Assembly: GCF_003970915.1 (NCBI RefSeq)
Contig: NZ_RXOF01000005.1
Location: 186,001 to 250,000 of the forward strand
From: Hymenobacter gummosus
GTDB lineage: Bacteria > Bacteroidota > Bacteroidia > Cytophagales > Hymenobacteraceae
Direction of reading: 5' to 3'
Length of the DNA: 64,000 nt
The notes below the pieces were generated by a model. That model was not told where the DNA came from. It did not search any database and saw nothing but the letters and a program-made list of their open reading frames with translations. The translations under genes were made by a program, and so were the position numbers. This document shows positions 28,669-37,794 of the stretch, in pieces (position 1 is the first letter of the stretch; the number at the start of each line of letters is the position of its first letter).

Positions 28669-29394
28669 TCAGCCCAGCTCCTTCATGTGCAGCACTACAT
28701 TTCCCGTTGCGGCACCGCGCAGCCAGGCAATGATGCGCTGAGCGGCGTCGCTGGGGGCCGTTAGCTGCCCGGCGTCGTGCAGACCGATGAAGCGGTCCAC
28801 CTCGCTGAGCTGACTGGCATCGGCCTGGCGAATGTGAAGCTGCATATCCGTGTCGATGGTGCCGGGCGAGAGGCTGCGGATGCGCACGGGGCGGCCGCGG
28901 CGGTCCTGCTCCTTCTGGGCCACTTGGCTCATCATATCGAGGGCGGCTTTGGAGGCGCAGTAGGCGCCCCAGCCGTCGACGGGGCGCTGGCCGGCGCCGC
29001 TGCTGATGTTGAGCACCGTGAGCGGGCAGCCCAGGCTACCGTAGGCACTCAGGAAGGTGTTCATCAGCATGGCCGGCACGATGACGTTGACGTCGAATAC
29101 GAACTCGTAATGCTCGTTGGGCTGCTCACCGAAGTAGGCAATGTCGCCCATGACCCCGGCGTTGTTGATCAGCGTAAGGCTTTGCGCGTCGGGGCGGGCC
29201 GGGAAAAGCTTGTAGAGGTTGTTCTGCACGGCCACCACATCGGAAAAATCGAGGGGCTGGTGCTGGTAGCGCGCGTGCTCGATGGTGGCGTGGCGCGACA
29301 CGCCGAGCACCTGGGTATCGGCTTGCGTCAGCAATTCTTCGGCCAAGGCCTTGCCCAGGCCGCGGCTGGCGCCGGTGATAATGTAGTAGTGCAT
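28669..29394 (-). CDS. Short-chain dehydrogenase/reductase
   Basis: 241 aa, full-length classical SDR. It has the NAD(P)-binding TGASRGLG near the N-terminus, NNAG after the third strand, the catalytic Ser in LNISSGAG, and YCASK with catalytic Tyr and Lys. The sequence resembles the sepiapterin-reductase/benzil-reductase branch (short N-terminus, LSPGTIDTDMQ), so an NADPH-dependent carbonyl reduction is likely, but the substrate is unknown. It lies downstream of hslU, separated by a 104-bp inverted repeat. Confidence 0.88.
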   Translation of the reverse strand: MHYYIITGASRGLGKALAEELLTQADTQVLGVSRHATIEHARYQHQPLDFSDVVAVQNNLYKLFPARPDAQSLTLINNAGVMGDIAYFGEQPNEHYEFVFDVNVIVPAMLMNTFLSAYGSLGCPLTVLNISSGAGQRPVDGWGAYCASKAALDMMSQVAQKEQDRRGRPVRIRSLSPGTIDTDMQLHIRQADASQLSEVDRFIGLHDAGQLTAPSDAAQRIIAWLRGAATGNVVLHMKELG

Positions 29395-29397
29395 GCA

Positions 29398-29501
29398 GTG
29401 AGGTGGTGAAATGATGAGTGTCGTTCAACGACTGTCCTTCCGGACGATTACGCCGAGAAGTACGGGACCGTTGAACGACACTCGCCATTTCACCTGCTCA
29501 C
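29398..29501. repeat. Intergenic inverted repeat with octamer-like arms, hslU/SDR gap
   Basis: Arms at 29398-29430 and 29469-29501 are near-perfect inverted copies (28 of 33 positions by eye). Each arm is built from degenerate units such as GTGAGGTG, GTGAAATG, ATGAGTGT, then CGTTCAACG. The right arm covers the hslU stop codon. In the minus-strand transcript it would form a long hairpin between hslU and the SDR gene. Confidence 0.85.
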
Positions 29502-30916
29502 AGAATGTATTGGCTCAGGTCGCGGTTGCGCACCATGCCCTGCAGACGCTGCTCCACCAGCTCGCGCGTAATCTGAATGTGGGCATTGGCGCCGATGCGG
29601 TCGGGCACGTCGAACAGGATGTCGTTGAGCAGGCGGCTCATGACGGTGTGCAGGCGGCGGGCCCCGATGTTTTCCACCTCGCTGTTGACTTCGAAGGCAA
29701 TGCTGGCCAGCTGCTCCAAGGCCGCGTCATCGAAGGTCAGCTCCACGTCCTCGGCCTTGAGCAGGGCTTCGTACTGCTTGGTGAGGGCGTTTTTGGGGTC
29801 CTTGAGGATGCGGTAGAAGTCGTCCTTCGACAGGCTCTGCAGCTCCACGCGGATGGGGAAGCGGCCCTGCAGCTCCGGAATCAGGTCGGAAGGCTTGCTA
29901 ACGTGAAAGGCGCCGGCGGCAATGAACAGGATGTGGTCGGTATTCACGACACCGTACTTGGTCGTGACGGCCGAGCCTTCCACGATGGGCAGCAAATCCC
30001 GCTGCACCCCTTCGCGGCTGACGTCGGGGCCGCTCTTGCCGGCGTTGGAGGAGGCTACCTTGTCGATTTCGTCGATGAAGATGATGCCGGCGTTTTCGGC
30101 CAGGCGAATGGCCTCGTCCTTCACCTCGTCCATGTCGATGAGCTTGGCAGCTTCCTCGTCGAGCAGGATTTTGCGGGCTTCGGCAATGGTGACCTTGCGC
30201 TTGCGCGTCTTCTTGGGCATCATCGAGCCGAGCATGTCCTGCAACCCCTGCAGCGAGGCTTCATCGAGCCCGGCCTGCCCGCCCATGAGGCCGATGCCGG
30301 GGCTGCTGTTCTGCTGCACCTTAATGTCGATAAACCGGTCTTCCAGCTCGCCGCGGCGCAGCTTCTCGCGGAACCGCACCCGGGTCCGCTCGTTCAGCTC
30401 GGTGTCGGAGCTGGGCATTTCCTCCGGGGAAGACGACGGGCCGCCAAAGCCCAGGCCGGGCTTCACGACGGAACTACCCACGCCGGGCAGGGGCGGAATG
30501 AGCGCGTCGATGATGGCATCCTCGACGGCCTGGGCAGCCTGGGTTTTGACGGCTTCCTTGCGGCGCTGCTTCACCAGGTTGACGGCCTGCTCGGCCAGGT
30601 CGCGCACCATGCTTTCCACGTCGCGGCCCACGTAGCCGACTTCAGTGAACTTGCTGGCTTCGACCTTGGTGAAAGGCGCGTCGGCAATGGCGGCGAGGCG
30701 GCGGGCAATTTCGGTTTTGCCCACGCCCGTCGAGCCGATCATCAGGATGTTGTTGGGCACGATTTCGCGCTGCATGTCCTGGGGCGCGTGCAGGCGGCGC
30801 CAGCGGTTGCGCAGGGCAATGGCCACGTTGCGCTTGGCGTCGTGCTGGCCAATGATGTATTTGTCGAGCTCGGCCACAATCTGGGCCGGCGTGAGGAAGG
30901 TGGCGGAATCAAGCAT
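29498..30916 (-). CDS. hslU: HslU, ATPase subunit of the HslUV protease
   Basis: 472 aa, slightly longer than E. coli HslU (443). HslU is a AAA+ unfoldase that feeds proteins into the HslV peptidase. Seen are the N-terminal LDKYIIGQHDAKRNVAIAL, Walker A STGVGKTEIARRLA, the I-domain inserted after VESMVRDLAEQAVNLV, Walker B IIFIDEIDKVA, and the C-terminal GARRLHTVMSRLLNDILFD. No hslV is encoded in this window, so the peptidase must lie elsewhere, an arrangement that occurs in Bacteroidota. Confidence 0.95.
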   Translation of the reverse strand: MLDSATFLTPAQIVAELDKYIIGQHDAKRNVAIALRNRWRRLHAPQDMQREIVPNNILMIGSTGVGKTEIARRLAAIADAPFTKVEASKFTEVGYVGRDVESMVRDLAEQAVNLVKQRRKEAVKTQAAQAVEDAIIDALIPPLPGVGSSVVKPGLGFGGPSSSPEEMPSSDTELNERTRVRFREKLRRGELEDRFIDIKVQQNSSPGIGLMGGQAGLDEASLQGLQDMLGSMMPKKTRKRKVTIAEARKILLDEEAAKLIDMDEVKDEAIRLAENAGIIFIDEIDKVASSNAGKSGPDVSREGVQRDLLPIVEGSAVTTKYGVVNTDHILFIAAGAFHVSKPSDLIPELQGRFPIRVELQSLSKDDFYRILKDPKNALTKQYEALLKAEDVELTFDDAALEQLASIAFEVNSEVENIGARRLHTVMSRLLNDILFDVPDRIGANAHIQITRELVEQRLQGMVRNRDLSQYIL

Positions 30917-31312
30917 GAGTCAGAAGCTACGGCTGCCGACTAGATACTGCGCGGCTGCCGCAGAGTTGCCCGGCAGCAAAAATGATGGCGGAATCGGCCA
31001 GGGTGCCGTTCTGGCAGGTGGCGGCCAACGGTGCGGGTGGCAGTCATTGCGAGGCGCAGCCGAAGCAACCGCAGGAAGGCGTAGCCAATCCTTCCTCTCG
31101 CGGCGCGCCGCCACAGTTGGCACCAACCAAAACCAGCCGCGCCCGAAACCGCTGAGGTTCCGGGCGCGGCTGGTTTAGTTCAGACGACCTTACGGTTGAC
31201 AGGGATTGTAGCGGCGGTGCTACTGGAGAAAGGATTGGCTGCGCCTTCTTGCAGTTGCCGCGCTTGACTACCTCGGCCTTCCGCTCGCAATGCCTGCCAG
31301 TGCTGTCGTCGG
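30917..31312. other. 396-bp intergenic region holding a REP-like palindromic element
   Basis: Between hslU (start at 30916) and porQ (end at 31313). Most of it is the 261-bp palindromic repeat at 31039-31299. The remaining 120 bp next to hslU must hold its promoter, but I see no clear -7 match. No coding capacity is credible. Confidence 0.7.
31039..31299. repeat. REP-like palindromic element, GTCATTGCGAGG family, copy A
   Basis: Outer arms GGCAGTCATTGCGAGG (31039-31054) and the complementary CTCGCAATGCCTGCC (31285-31299) enclose further inverted segments and a central hairpin (AACCAGCCGCGCCCG against CGGGCGCGGCTGGTT, about 31130-31176). Much of the sequence recurs at 37795-38008: the arms, CTTCCTCTCGCGGC, GGCACCAACC, the CGCGCCCGAAAC stem and GGCGGTGCTACTGGAG. 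It lies 13 bp past the porQ stop, so its core may terminate porQ transcripts. Confidence 0.88.
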
Positions 31313-32374
31313 CTATTCCTTCTTCTTGAACAGCTCGTCCACGTTGCGGGTGAGCGTGATGTAGTTGGCACCGCCCGACACGTGGTACATGGCGCGGGTG
31401 TACTCGAACTGATAGGCGCCGAGCCGCAGCATGGCGCCGAAAGCCAGGCCGGCGCCGCCGGAGGTGTTGTCGAGGCGCAGCTCCCGGCGGCGCAGGTGGT
31501 TGTACGACACGCGGATATTCAAGCCCTTGCCCAGCAGCAGCTCCCCTCCTACCGTGAAGTGGCGGGCAATTTTGTCGCCGACCGATTTCTTGGGCGTTTT
31601 GGTGGTGCCATCCAGGCTCGTGGTGCGGCTGCGGACGGTGTCGAGGTACACGATGTCGAACTGCTGCAGGTGGTGGGCCGTGATGGTGAAGCGCACCGGC
31701 ATGTGCTCGGGCTTGATGGAGGTACCGATTTGCACGTCGAGCGGCATGGGTTCCCGCCCGCTGCCTTCAAATGGCTTGAGCTGGTAGCCGACGTTTTTCA
31801 CGGCCAGGCCCACGGTCCAGTCCTTTTCGGGGTGCTTGAACACGCTGCCCACGTCGAGCAGGGTAGCCACGGAGTGGTTGCCGGCAATACCGGCTACGGC
31901 CAGCCGGGCCGTGCCGCCGAGCGTGAACGGGCCCACGGTGTGGGCATTGCTCACGCTCAAGTGGTAGTCGTTGACGGAGAACGTGCCCAGGGGCGTGCCG
32001 GCCGGGTCGTATTGGTCAAAGTCGCCGTAGCTCAGATACGAGAGGCCGAAGCCCCAGCGGCCCAGCTTCTGGGAGTTGCGCACGTAGGCGGCGGTGCTCT
32101 GCTTGATGCTGCCCAGGTAGCCGCCGTAGCTCAGGCTCAGCCGGCCGTCCATATCGGCGTTGAGCAGGGCCGGGTTGCCATAGAGCATGTTGGGGTCGGC
32201 GGTGCGGCCCGATACGCTCATGCCACCCACGCTGGCCAGGTAAGCCGAGGGCGGCAGGTGCAGCGAGGAAAACACGCTCTGCCCCCCAATCTGGGCCTGG
32301 GCAGCCGTGACGCCAGCTACCAGGGCCGGCCCAACCAACAAAACACGAAACAGGCGGCGTACGGGTCGAATCAT
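31313..32374 (-). CDS. porQ: Type IX secretion system protein PorQ
   Basis: 353 aa from the ATG at 32374 (an ATG 13 codons upstream would put charged residues before the signal peptide). Signal segment RVLLVGPALVAGVTAAQAQ, then IGGQSVFSSLHLPPSAYLAS followed by VGGMSVSGRTADPNMLYGNPALLN, which is the PorQ-typical opening, and repeated beta-strand pairs to the end as in a PorV/PorQ-like outer-membrane barrel. PorQ is an accessory outer-membrane protein of the type IX system, handling cargo with PorU, PorV and PorZ at the surface. Its presence with the PorE-like protein 3 kb away supports an active T9SS in this organism. Confidence 0.82.
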   Translation of the reverse strand: MIRPVRRLFRVLLVGPALVAGVTAAQAQIGGQSVFSSLHLPPSAYLASVGGMSVSGRTADPNMLYGNPALLNADMDGRLSLSYGGYLGSIKQSTAAYVRNSQKLGRWGFGLSYLSYGDFDQYDPAGTPLGTFSVNDYHLSVSNAHTVGPFTLGGTARLAVAGIAGNHSVATLLDVGSVFKHPEKDWTVGLAVKNVGYQLKPFEGSGREPMPLDVQIGTSIKPEHMPVRFTITAHHLQQFDIVYLDTVRSRTTSLDGTTKTPKKSVGDKIARHFTVGGELLLGKGLNIRVSYNHLRRRELRLDNTSGGAGLAFGAMLRLGAYQFEYTRAMYHVSGGANYITLTRNVDELFKKKE

Positions 32375-32445
32375 TACAGCTAAGATACTCAGAAGAACTG
32401 CCTCAGTACGCACAAGCGGGCGGTTTATTGTGAGCCGCCCGGGCT

Positions 32446-32691
32446 TTACTCGTAGATGCTGGCCGCCTGTATAATATTGGCAAACACCCGCCAGCTGACT
32501 TGCCGGGGTATTTCCTGGCCGGTATTGCGGTAATAGCCCTCCATGTCGGCCACCCAGCGGCTCATGGCGTCGAGAAAAGCGGGCAGCGTGTGGTTTTCCC
32601 AGTCTTCGGGGTTGGTCAGCAAATCACGCTGCAGTTCCGCTAGAAAAAGTAGGAAATCCTGCTTGCTGTTGACTTCGTCGGCGTCCATCAT
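32446..32691 (-). CDS. Small DUF7660-like protein
   Basis: 81 aa from the ATG at 32691 (a second ATG follows directly). Pattern NPEDWENHTLPAFLDAMSRW, VADMEGYYRNTGQ and SWRVFANIIQAASIYE matches my memory of the DUF7660 family, a widespread small acidic protein of unknown function, often found singly. Upstream in-frame sequence to 32820 runs through the hairpin and REP-like repeat and is not counted as coding. Family assignment is by pattern only. Confidence 0.65.
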   Translation of the reverse strand: MMDADEVNSKQDFLLFLAELQRDLLTNPEDWENHTLPAFLDAMSRWVADMEGYYRNTGQEIPRQVSWRVFANIIQAASIYE

Positions 32692-32701
32692 AATGCCAGA
32701 T

Positions 32702-32750
32702 AAACGCTTAGCCCCGCCCTGGCAAGTTGCCGGAGCGGGGCTAAGCGTTT
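32702..32750. terminator. Perfect 16-bp stem-loop between lon and the DUF7660-like gene
   Basis: AAACGCTTAGCCCCGC (32702-32717) pairs perfectly with GCGGGGCTAAGCGTTT (32735-32750). The 17-nt loop itself contains a small GGCAA/TTGCC stem. It probably ends the lon transcript, although the T-run (TTTATC) is short. Confidence 0.75.
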
Positions 32751-32770
32751 CAGGTAGAAATGAAACTGTC

Positions 32771-32846
32771 ACGTCGAGTAGCGCGAGGCATCTGGGTGAA
32801 AACGTCAGGCGGTATTCCAACCCGGATGCCTCGTGCTGCTCGACAT
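32771..32846. repeat. REP-like inverted pair, GTCGAGTAGCGCGAGGCAT family
   Basis: Arms at 32771-32797 and 32820-32846 are inverted copies with about five mismatches over 27 bp (GTCGAGTAGCGCGAGGCATC against GTCGAGCAGCACGAGGCATC). The spacer is 22 bp. It ends 8 bp from the lon stop. Confidence 0.85.
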
Positions 32847-32854
32847 GGCAGTTC

Positions 32855-35362
32855 TTAGTGCACTTCCACCTCGTGGGTGGGCGCGGGAGCTTTTTCCTCC
32901 TCGCGCACCGTCAGCTTCAGCGGCTTTTTCACCAGCTCATCCAGCAGGGCCACTTCCAGCACGTCGTCGACGCGGTCGGCGTAGTGAATCTGCAAATCCT
33001 TCACGTATTCGGCGGGGATTTCCTGGATGTCCTTGCGGTTTTTGTGGCTCAGGATGATGTCCTTGATACCGGCGCGCTTGGCGGCCAGCACCTTTTCCTT
33101 GATGCCGCCCACCGGCAGCACCTTGCCGCGCAGGGTGATTTCGCCGGTCATGGCCAGGTGGGAGCGGATTTTGCGCTGCGTAAACACCGAAGCAATGCTG
33201 GTGAAGATGGCAATGCCCGCACTCGGCCCGTCCTTGGGCACGGCGCCCTCGGGGAAGTGAATGTGCAGGTCGTACTGGTCGAAGAGGCGGTAGTCGATGC
33301 CCAGTTCCTCGGCCCGGCTGCGCAGGTAGCTCAGCGCCGTCACGGCCGACTCTTTCATCACGTCGCCGAGCTGGCCCGACAGCGTGAGCTTGCCCCGGCC
33401 CCGGCTCAGCAGGCTTTCGATGAACAGGATGTCGCCGCCCACCGAGGTCCAGGCCAGGCCCGTCACCACGCCGGCGGTTTCGTTGTCCTGGTACAGGTCG
33501 CGGTCGAAGGTGGCCGCGCCCAGAATTTTGGCTACGTCGTCGGGCTCCAGCTTGCTCGGGAAGGCCTGCTTCATGGCCTTGTGCTTGGCAATGTTGCGGG
33601 CCAGGGCCCCCAGCTTGCGCTCCAGGCTCCGCACCCCCGATTCGCGGGTGTAGTCGTCGATGACGCGCTGCACGGCGGCGGTGCTGATGCTCACGTCCTT
33701 GCTGGTCAGGCCGTGCTCGGTGACCTGCTTGGGCCAGAGGTGCTTCTTGGCAATCTGGGTTTTTTCCTCCAGCGTGTAGCCCGTCAGATCAATGATTTCC
33801 ATCCGGTCGCGCAGGGCGGGGTGAATGGAGTCGAGCGAGTTGGCGGTGGCAATGAAGAGCACGCGCGAGAGGTCGTACTCCACTTCCAGGTAGTTGTCGG
33901 TGAAGGTGGAGTTCTGCTCGGGGTCCAGCACTTCCAGCAGGGCCGCCTGCGGGTCGCCGCGGAAGTCGGAGCTGAGCTTGTCCACCTCGTCGAGAATCAT
34001 CACCGGGTTGGAGGCGCCGGCTTTCTTGATCTGCGAGACAATGCGGCCGGGCATGGCGCCCACGTAGGTTTTGCGGTGCCCGCGGATTTCGGCCTCGTCG
34101 CGCACGCCGCCCAGGCTCAGGCGCACGTACTTGCGGCCCAGGGCCGTGGCAATGGAGCGGCCCAGGGAGGTTTTGCCCACGCCGGGGGGGCCGTAGAGGC
34201 ACAGGATGGGGGCGCGCAAATCCTGCTTGAGCTTGAGCACGGCCAGGTACTCCAGAATGCGCTCCTTCACCTTTTCCAGGCCGTAGTGGTCCTGGTCGAG
34301 GATTTTGCGGGTGCGCGTGAGGTTGAAGTTGTCCTTGGTGTACTCGCCCCAGGGCAGGTCGAGCAGGAACTCGGCGTAGTTCAGGCTCACCGGGTACTCG
34401 GCGGCCATGGGGCTCATGCGGCTGAGCTTGTCGACTTCCTTCTGGAAGTGCTTGGCCACCGTTTCGGGCCACTTCTTGTCCTTGGCCCGGGTGCGTAGCT
34501 TGTCCAGCTCGGCGTCGGGGCCTTCCTGGCCCAGCTCGTCCTGCAGTACCTTCAGCTGCTGACGCAGGAAATAGTCGCGCTGCTGCTGGTCGAGGTCGGT
34601 GTGGACCTTGTTCTGGATTTCGTGCTTGATTTCGAGCAGCTGAATTTCCTTCAGCAGCAGCTCCAGCAGCTGGGTGCCGCGCTGCACGCCCTCGTTGATT
34701 TCGAGCAGGCGCTGCTTCTGGCCTACTTCCACGTTGAGGTTGGAGGCCAGGAAGTGAATCAAAAACGCGGGCGACTCGATATTATCCAGCGCCACCTGGG
34801 CTTCCTGCGGAATTTCCGGGTTGAGCTTGAGCATCTTGGTGGCCGCGTCTTTCAGCGACGCCACCAGGCCCTTCACTTCCTTGGTGGAGCGCGTGGGCAT
34901 CAGCTCGGGCAGGTACTCTACCCGGGCCACGAAGTAGGGCGCGGTCTGCGTCATTTCGCCGATGCGGAAGCGCTGCTGCCCCTGAATGATGATGGTGGTG
35001 TTGCCGTCGGGCAGCTCCAGCAGCTTCAGGATGCGGGCCATCGTGCCCACTTCGTAGAGGTCGGCCAGGGTGGGGTCCTCGGCGTTGCCGGTTTTCTGGG
35101 CCACCACGCCCACCAGCTTGTCACCCTTGTAGGCCTTGCGCACCAGGCGGATGCTCTTTTTGCGCGTCACCGTCACGGGCAGCACCACGCCGGGAAACAG
35201 CACGGTATTACGCACGGGCAGAATAGGCAGCACCTCCGGCGTTTCGCCCGGCCCGGCGCCGGCCTGCTCGGGGTCGGCCGACACCACTTGCACCAGCTCG
35301 TCGGGACCGTCGGTCATAAGCACCAGCCCGGCGGGCAAACGCGGATCAGATTTTTTTGGCAT
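32855..35362 (-). CDS. lon: ATP-dependent protease Lon (LonA)
   Basis: 835 aa, normal LonA size. An N-terminal substrate-binding domain (from [20 protein letters not shown]) is followed by the AAA+ module with Walker [16 protein letters not shown] and Walker [11 protein letters not shown], and the C-terminal Ser-Lys protease with [11 protein letters not shown] (catalytic Ser) and [14 protein letters not shown] (Lys). Lon degrades misfolded and regulatory proteins in the cytoplasm. The C-terminal tail ([15 protein letters not shown]) is a short acidic extension. It is followed by a REP-like pair and then a hairpin. Confidence 0.97.
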   Translation of the reverse strand: MPKKSDPRLPAGLVLMTDGPDELVQVVSADPEQAGAGPGETPEVLPILPVRNTVLFPGVVLPVTVTRKKSIRLVRKAYKGDKLVGVVAQKTGNAEDPTLADLYEVGTMARILKLLELPDGNTTIIIQGQQRFRIGEMTQTAPYFVARVEYLPELMPTRSTKEVKGLVASLKDAATKMLKLNPEIPQEAQVALDNIESPAFLIHFLASNLNVEVGQKQRLLEINEGVQRGTQLLELLLKEIQLLEIKHEIQNKVHTDLDQQQRDYFLRQQLKVLQDELGQEGPDAELDKLRTRAKDKKWPETVAKHFQKEVDKLSRMSPMAAEYPVSLNYAEFLLDLPWGEYTKDNFNLTRTRKILDQDHYGLEKVKERILEYLAVLKLKQDLRAPILCLYGPPGVGKTSLGRSIATALGRKYVRLSLGGVRDEAEIRGHRKTYVGAMPGRIVSQIKKAGASNPVMILDEVDKLSSDFRGDPQAALLEVLDPEQNSTFTDNYLEVEYDLSRVLFIATANSLDSIHPALRDRMEIIDLTGYTLEEKTQIAKKHLWPKQVTEHGLTSKDVSISTAAVQRVIDDYTRESGVRSLERKLGALARNIAKHKAMKQAFPSKLEPDDVAKILGAATFDRDLYQDNETAGVVTGLAWTSVGGDILFIESLLSRGRGKLTLSGQLGDVMKESAVTALSYLRSRAEELGIDYRLFDQYDLHIHFPEGAVPKDGPSAGIAIFTSIASVFTQRKIRSHLAMTGEITLRGKVLPVGGIKEKVLAAKRAGIKDIILSHKNRKDIQEIPAEYVKDLQIHYADRVDDVLEVALLDELVKKPLKLTVREEEKAPAPTHEVEVH

Positions 35363-35512
35363 AAGGAAAGGGGGAGGTCAGCAGCGCCAGATTGGCAGGC
35401 CCAGGCGGCCCGACTGCTTTCCGCTGAACGAAGATACCCTTTTGTCAAGTGCCGTGCCACGCCCCGGCGGGCTATTTTGCGCGTCAGCCGCCCCGACAAG
35501 TCGGCAGGCCCG

Positions 35513-35681
35513 GGGGTAGGGTGTGAGGGTATAAGGGCTTGAGGGCAGGAGGTCGAATGTTGACGAGTTTGGGCGTTTAAGAGGCATCGACCGAACAACT
35601 CCTAAACGCTTACCCGCCCTTACACTCTTGACTTCCAAAGTCAATAACGCCTACCCTCCTACCCCCGTACCCTCACGCCCC
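35513..35681. repeat. Imperfect inverted repeat with GGGnnnnA-type octamer arms
   Basis: The left half (35513-35585) contains GGGTATAA, GGGCTTGA, GGGCAGGA units and ends GGGCGTTTAAGAGG. The right half (35602-35681) is its degenerate inverse, read on the minus strand as GGGTACGG, GGGTAGGA, GGGTAGGC and an inner GTAAGCGTTTAGG. It sits between divergent genes, so it is not a simple terminator. Confidence 0.7.
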
Positions 35682-35688
35682 ACATATA

Positions 35689-35722
35689 TTTGTCGGCTCA
35701 TCACCGAAAAGCTATATTTTTG
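35689..35722 (+). promoter_or_regulatory. Candidate promoter of the PorE-like gene
   Basis: TTTG at 35689-35692 (-33) and TATTTTTG at 35715-35722 (-7, exact TAnnTTTG) are 22 nt apart, close to the Bacteroidota spacing. Predicted leader about 40 nt to the ATG at 35768. Confidence 0.5.
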
Positions 35723-35767
35723 GAGTCCTTGGCTTTCCCACGCCGGGCTCCCGCGCCGTCCTCGTCT

Positions 35768-37783
35768 ATGTTTCGTTTGATACGCCAGCTTTTTTTCCTG
35801 CTTACGGCGCTTTTTTGGCTTACCAGCCCGCTGCTGGCCCAGAAAAACCTGCCCAACCAGCAGCGTGCCCTCAAGGGTAAAGTCACCCGACAGCTGCGGG
35901 TGCGCCCCGACGCCACCCCGGACTTCGTCAACGTCAACCGCCTGCCGTACTTCGAGGACAAAAAGGCCCTGCGCGAAATTGCCAAGGCCGAAAAGCGCAA
36001 GAACTGGAACGCCGCCCGCGGCCTGCTGGAGCAGTACGTGGCCCACTTCGGCATCGAGAACTTCTACAAGAACAACATGATGCTCTGGCGCCTGGGGCAG
36101 CTGTTTGAGCGCACCGGCAACGAGGAAAAGGCCAAAGCCTACTACCGCCTCGCCCTCAAGCACCACCGCCAGGACGTAACCAAAATCCAGCTTTACTACG
36201 ACTCGCTGGAGCAGAAGGACGCCGAGCTGTACGTGCCGCTGAAGACCTACTACGACATCGTGGAGTACCGGAAGAACATTGCCACCTTCCGGCCGCCCAA
36301 GGGCGTGTACACCAACATGGGCGCGGGCATCAACTCCAACGTGGAAGACTACGGCCCGAGCTACAACGACGACTCGCAGCAGCTGATTTTCTCCTCCAAG
36401 CGCAAGGTGCGCGGCATTCACAACGTGGTGGACGAGGAGCTGTACGTGGCCAAGCGCCAGGGCGAATCCTGGCTCGACGCCGAGCCGCTGCCCAAGCCCA
36501 TCAGCTCGCCCTACAACGAGGGCTCGGCCTGCCTCAGCAAGGACGGCACCACCATGTACTTCTCGCGCTGTGAGTGCCCCACCTGCCACGGCAACTGCGA
36601 CCTGTTCGTGACCAAGTTCAAGAACGGGCAGTGGACGGTGCCGCAGAGCCTGGGCATGGCCGTCAACTCCACCGGCTGGGACTCGCAGCCGACCCTCTCG
36701 CGCACCGAGGATACCCTGTATTTCGCCTCCGACCGCATCGGCGGCTTCGGACTGTCGGATATCTGGTTTACCTACAAGCTTAAGAACGGCGGCTGGGCCA
36801 AGGCCCAGAACATGGGGCCCATCATCAACACCCGCGAAAGTGAGGTCAGCCCCTTCTACCACCCGCTCTACAACGTGCTGTACTTCTCCTCGCGCGGGCA
36901 GCTGCTGAACTTCGGCGACTTCGACATCTACAAGGCTTACCGCGTGGCCGGGCGCTGGCAGGAACCCATCAACATCGGCCCGCTGGTGAACGGCAAGGGC
37001 TCGGAGTACTACTTCACCATCGACGCGGACTCCAAGAACCTGTACTATGCCCGCTCGGAGGAGAAGCAGATGAAAAACCTGGACCTCTACTCCTTCCCCC
37101 TGCCGATGGAGGCCCAGCCGCTGGCTACCACCCACGTGGAAGGCTCGCTCATCGACTCCGTGACACAGAAGCCGCTCAACGGCATCATCAGCATCATCGA
37201 CGTGGACAACGGCATCGAGGTGGCCAGCAAATACGTGCGGCCCGACGGTTCCTTCGACTTCGACCTCATCGACGGGGGCAAGTACGTGATGCTGATTCAG
37301 AGCCCGGACTACTTCACGGTGGAGAAGAAATTCGACCTGAAGGCCGACACGGTGATGAAGCTGATGACCACCAGCATCGACTACAACATCCCGCTCATCT
37401 TCAAGAACATCGAGTTTGACGCGGGCAAGTCGAATATCCGCCCCTCCATGCACGCCACCCTGGACCGCATCGTGGTATTCATGGTCGACCATCCCGATAC
37501 CCGCCTGCGCATTGCCGGCCACACCGACGCCGCCGGCGACCCGGACGTGAACGAGAAGCTCAGCCAGGACCGCGCCGACGCCATCCGCCGCTACATCGAA
37601 GTCAAGGGCAAGCTCAAACCCAACCGCATCGAAAGCCGGGGCTACGGCAGCACCGTGCCCTTGAAGGAGGAAGTGACCGAAGAAGACATGCGCGTCAACC
37701 GCCGGGTGGAGTTCCGCCTGGTGAAGCCGGAGGGCAGCGAAGTCAAGCCCGGCAAGGCCCCGGATGCGGGCGGCGGCTGGTAA
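35768..37783 (+). CDS. porE: PorE-like T9SS envelope protein (TPR, beta-propeller, CRD, OmpA)
   Basis: 671 aa from the ATG at 35768, where the signal peptide starts (MFRLIRQLFFLLTALFWLTS). Domains in order: TPR pair (about 55-130, ARGLLEQYVAHF and EEKAKAYYRLAL), WD40/PD40-like propeller (about 180-440, repeated YFSR/FASDRIGG/FSSRGQ blades, including the Cys-rich CECPTCHGNC), a carboxypeptidase-regulatory-like domain (about 454-535), and an OmpA peptidoglycan-binding domain (about 545-655, NIEFDAGKSNIRP, AGHTDAAGDPDVNEKLSQDR). This exact order is that of PorE, which anchors the type IX machinery to peptidoglycan. The alternative is a general OmpA-family protein with WD40 repeats. Confidence 0.72.
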   Translation: MFRLIRQLFFLLTALFWLTSPLLAQKNLPNQQRALKGKVTRQLRVRPDATPDFVNVNRLPYFEDKKALREIAKAEKRKNWNAARGLLEQYVAHFGIENFYKNNMMLWRLGQLFERTGNEEKAKAYYRLALKHHRQDVTKIQLYYDSLEQKDAELYVPLKTYYDIVEYRKNIATFRPPKGVYTNMGAGINSNVEDYGPSYNDDSQQLIFSSKRKVRGIHNVVDEELYVAKRQGESWLDAEPLPKPISSPYNEGSACLSKDGTTMYFSRCECPTCHGNCDLFVTKFKNGQWTVPQSLGMAVNSTGWDSQPTLSRTEDTLYFASDRIGGFGLSDIWFTYKLKNGGWAKAQNMGPIINTRESEVSPFYHPLYNVLYFSSRGQLLNFGDFDIYKAYRVAGRWQEPINIGPLVNGKGSEYYFTIDADSKNLYYARSEEKQMKNLDLYSFPLPMEAQPLATTHVEGSLIDSVTQKPLNGIISIIDVDNGIEVASKYVRPDGSFDFDLIDGGKYVMLIQSPDYFTVEKKFDLKADTVMKLMTTSIDYNIPLIFKNIEFDAGKSNIRPSMHATLDRIVVFMVDHPDTRLRIAGHTDAAGDPDVNEKLSQDRADAIRRYIEVKGKLKPNRIESRGYGSTVPLKEEVTEEDMRVNRRVEFRLVKPEGSEVKPGKAPDAGGGW

Positions 37784-37794
37784 ACGGCCCCACT

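Larger units (their letters stand above)
35363..35767. other. 405-bp divergent gap between lon and the PorE-like gene
   Basis: Holds the inverted low-complexity repeat at 35513-35681 and a candidate promoter for the PorE-like gene at 35689-35722. The 150 bp next to lon must contain its promoter, but no convincing -7 match or heat-shock type element is visible. No gene is credible here. Confidence 0.6.

Noticed and set aside
29498-30916. ClpX instead of HslU
   Set aside because: No N-terminal zinc-binding domain, and the characteristic HslU I-domain and LDKYIIGQHDAK start are present.
32692-32820. N-terminal extension of the DUF7660-like protein to 32820
   Set aside because: The extra 43 codons run through the perfect 16-bp hairpin and the REP-like arm; family length fits the ATG at 32691.
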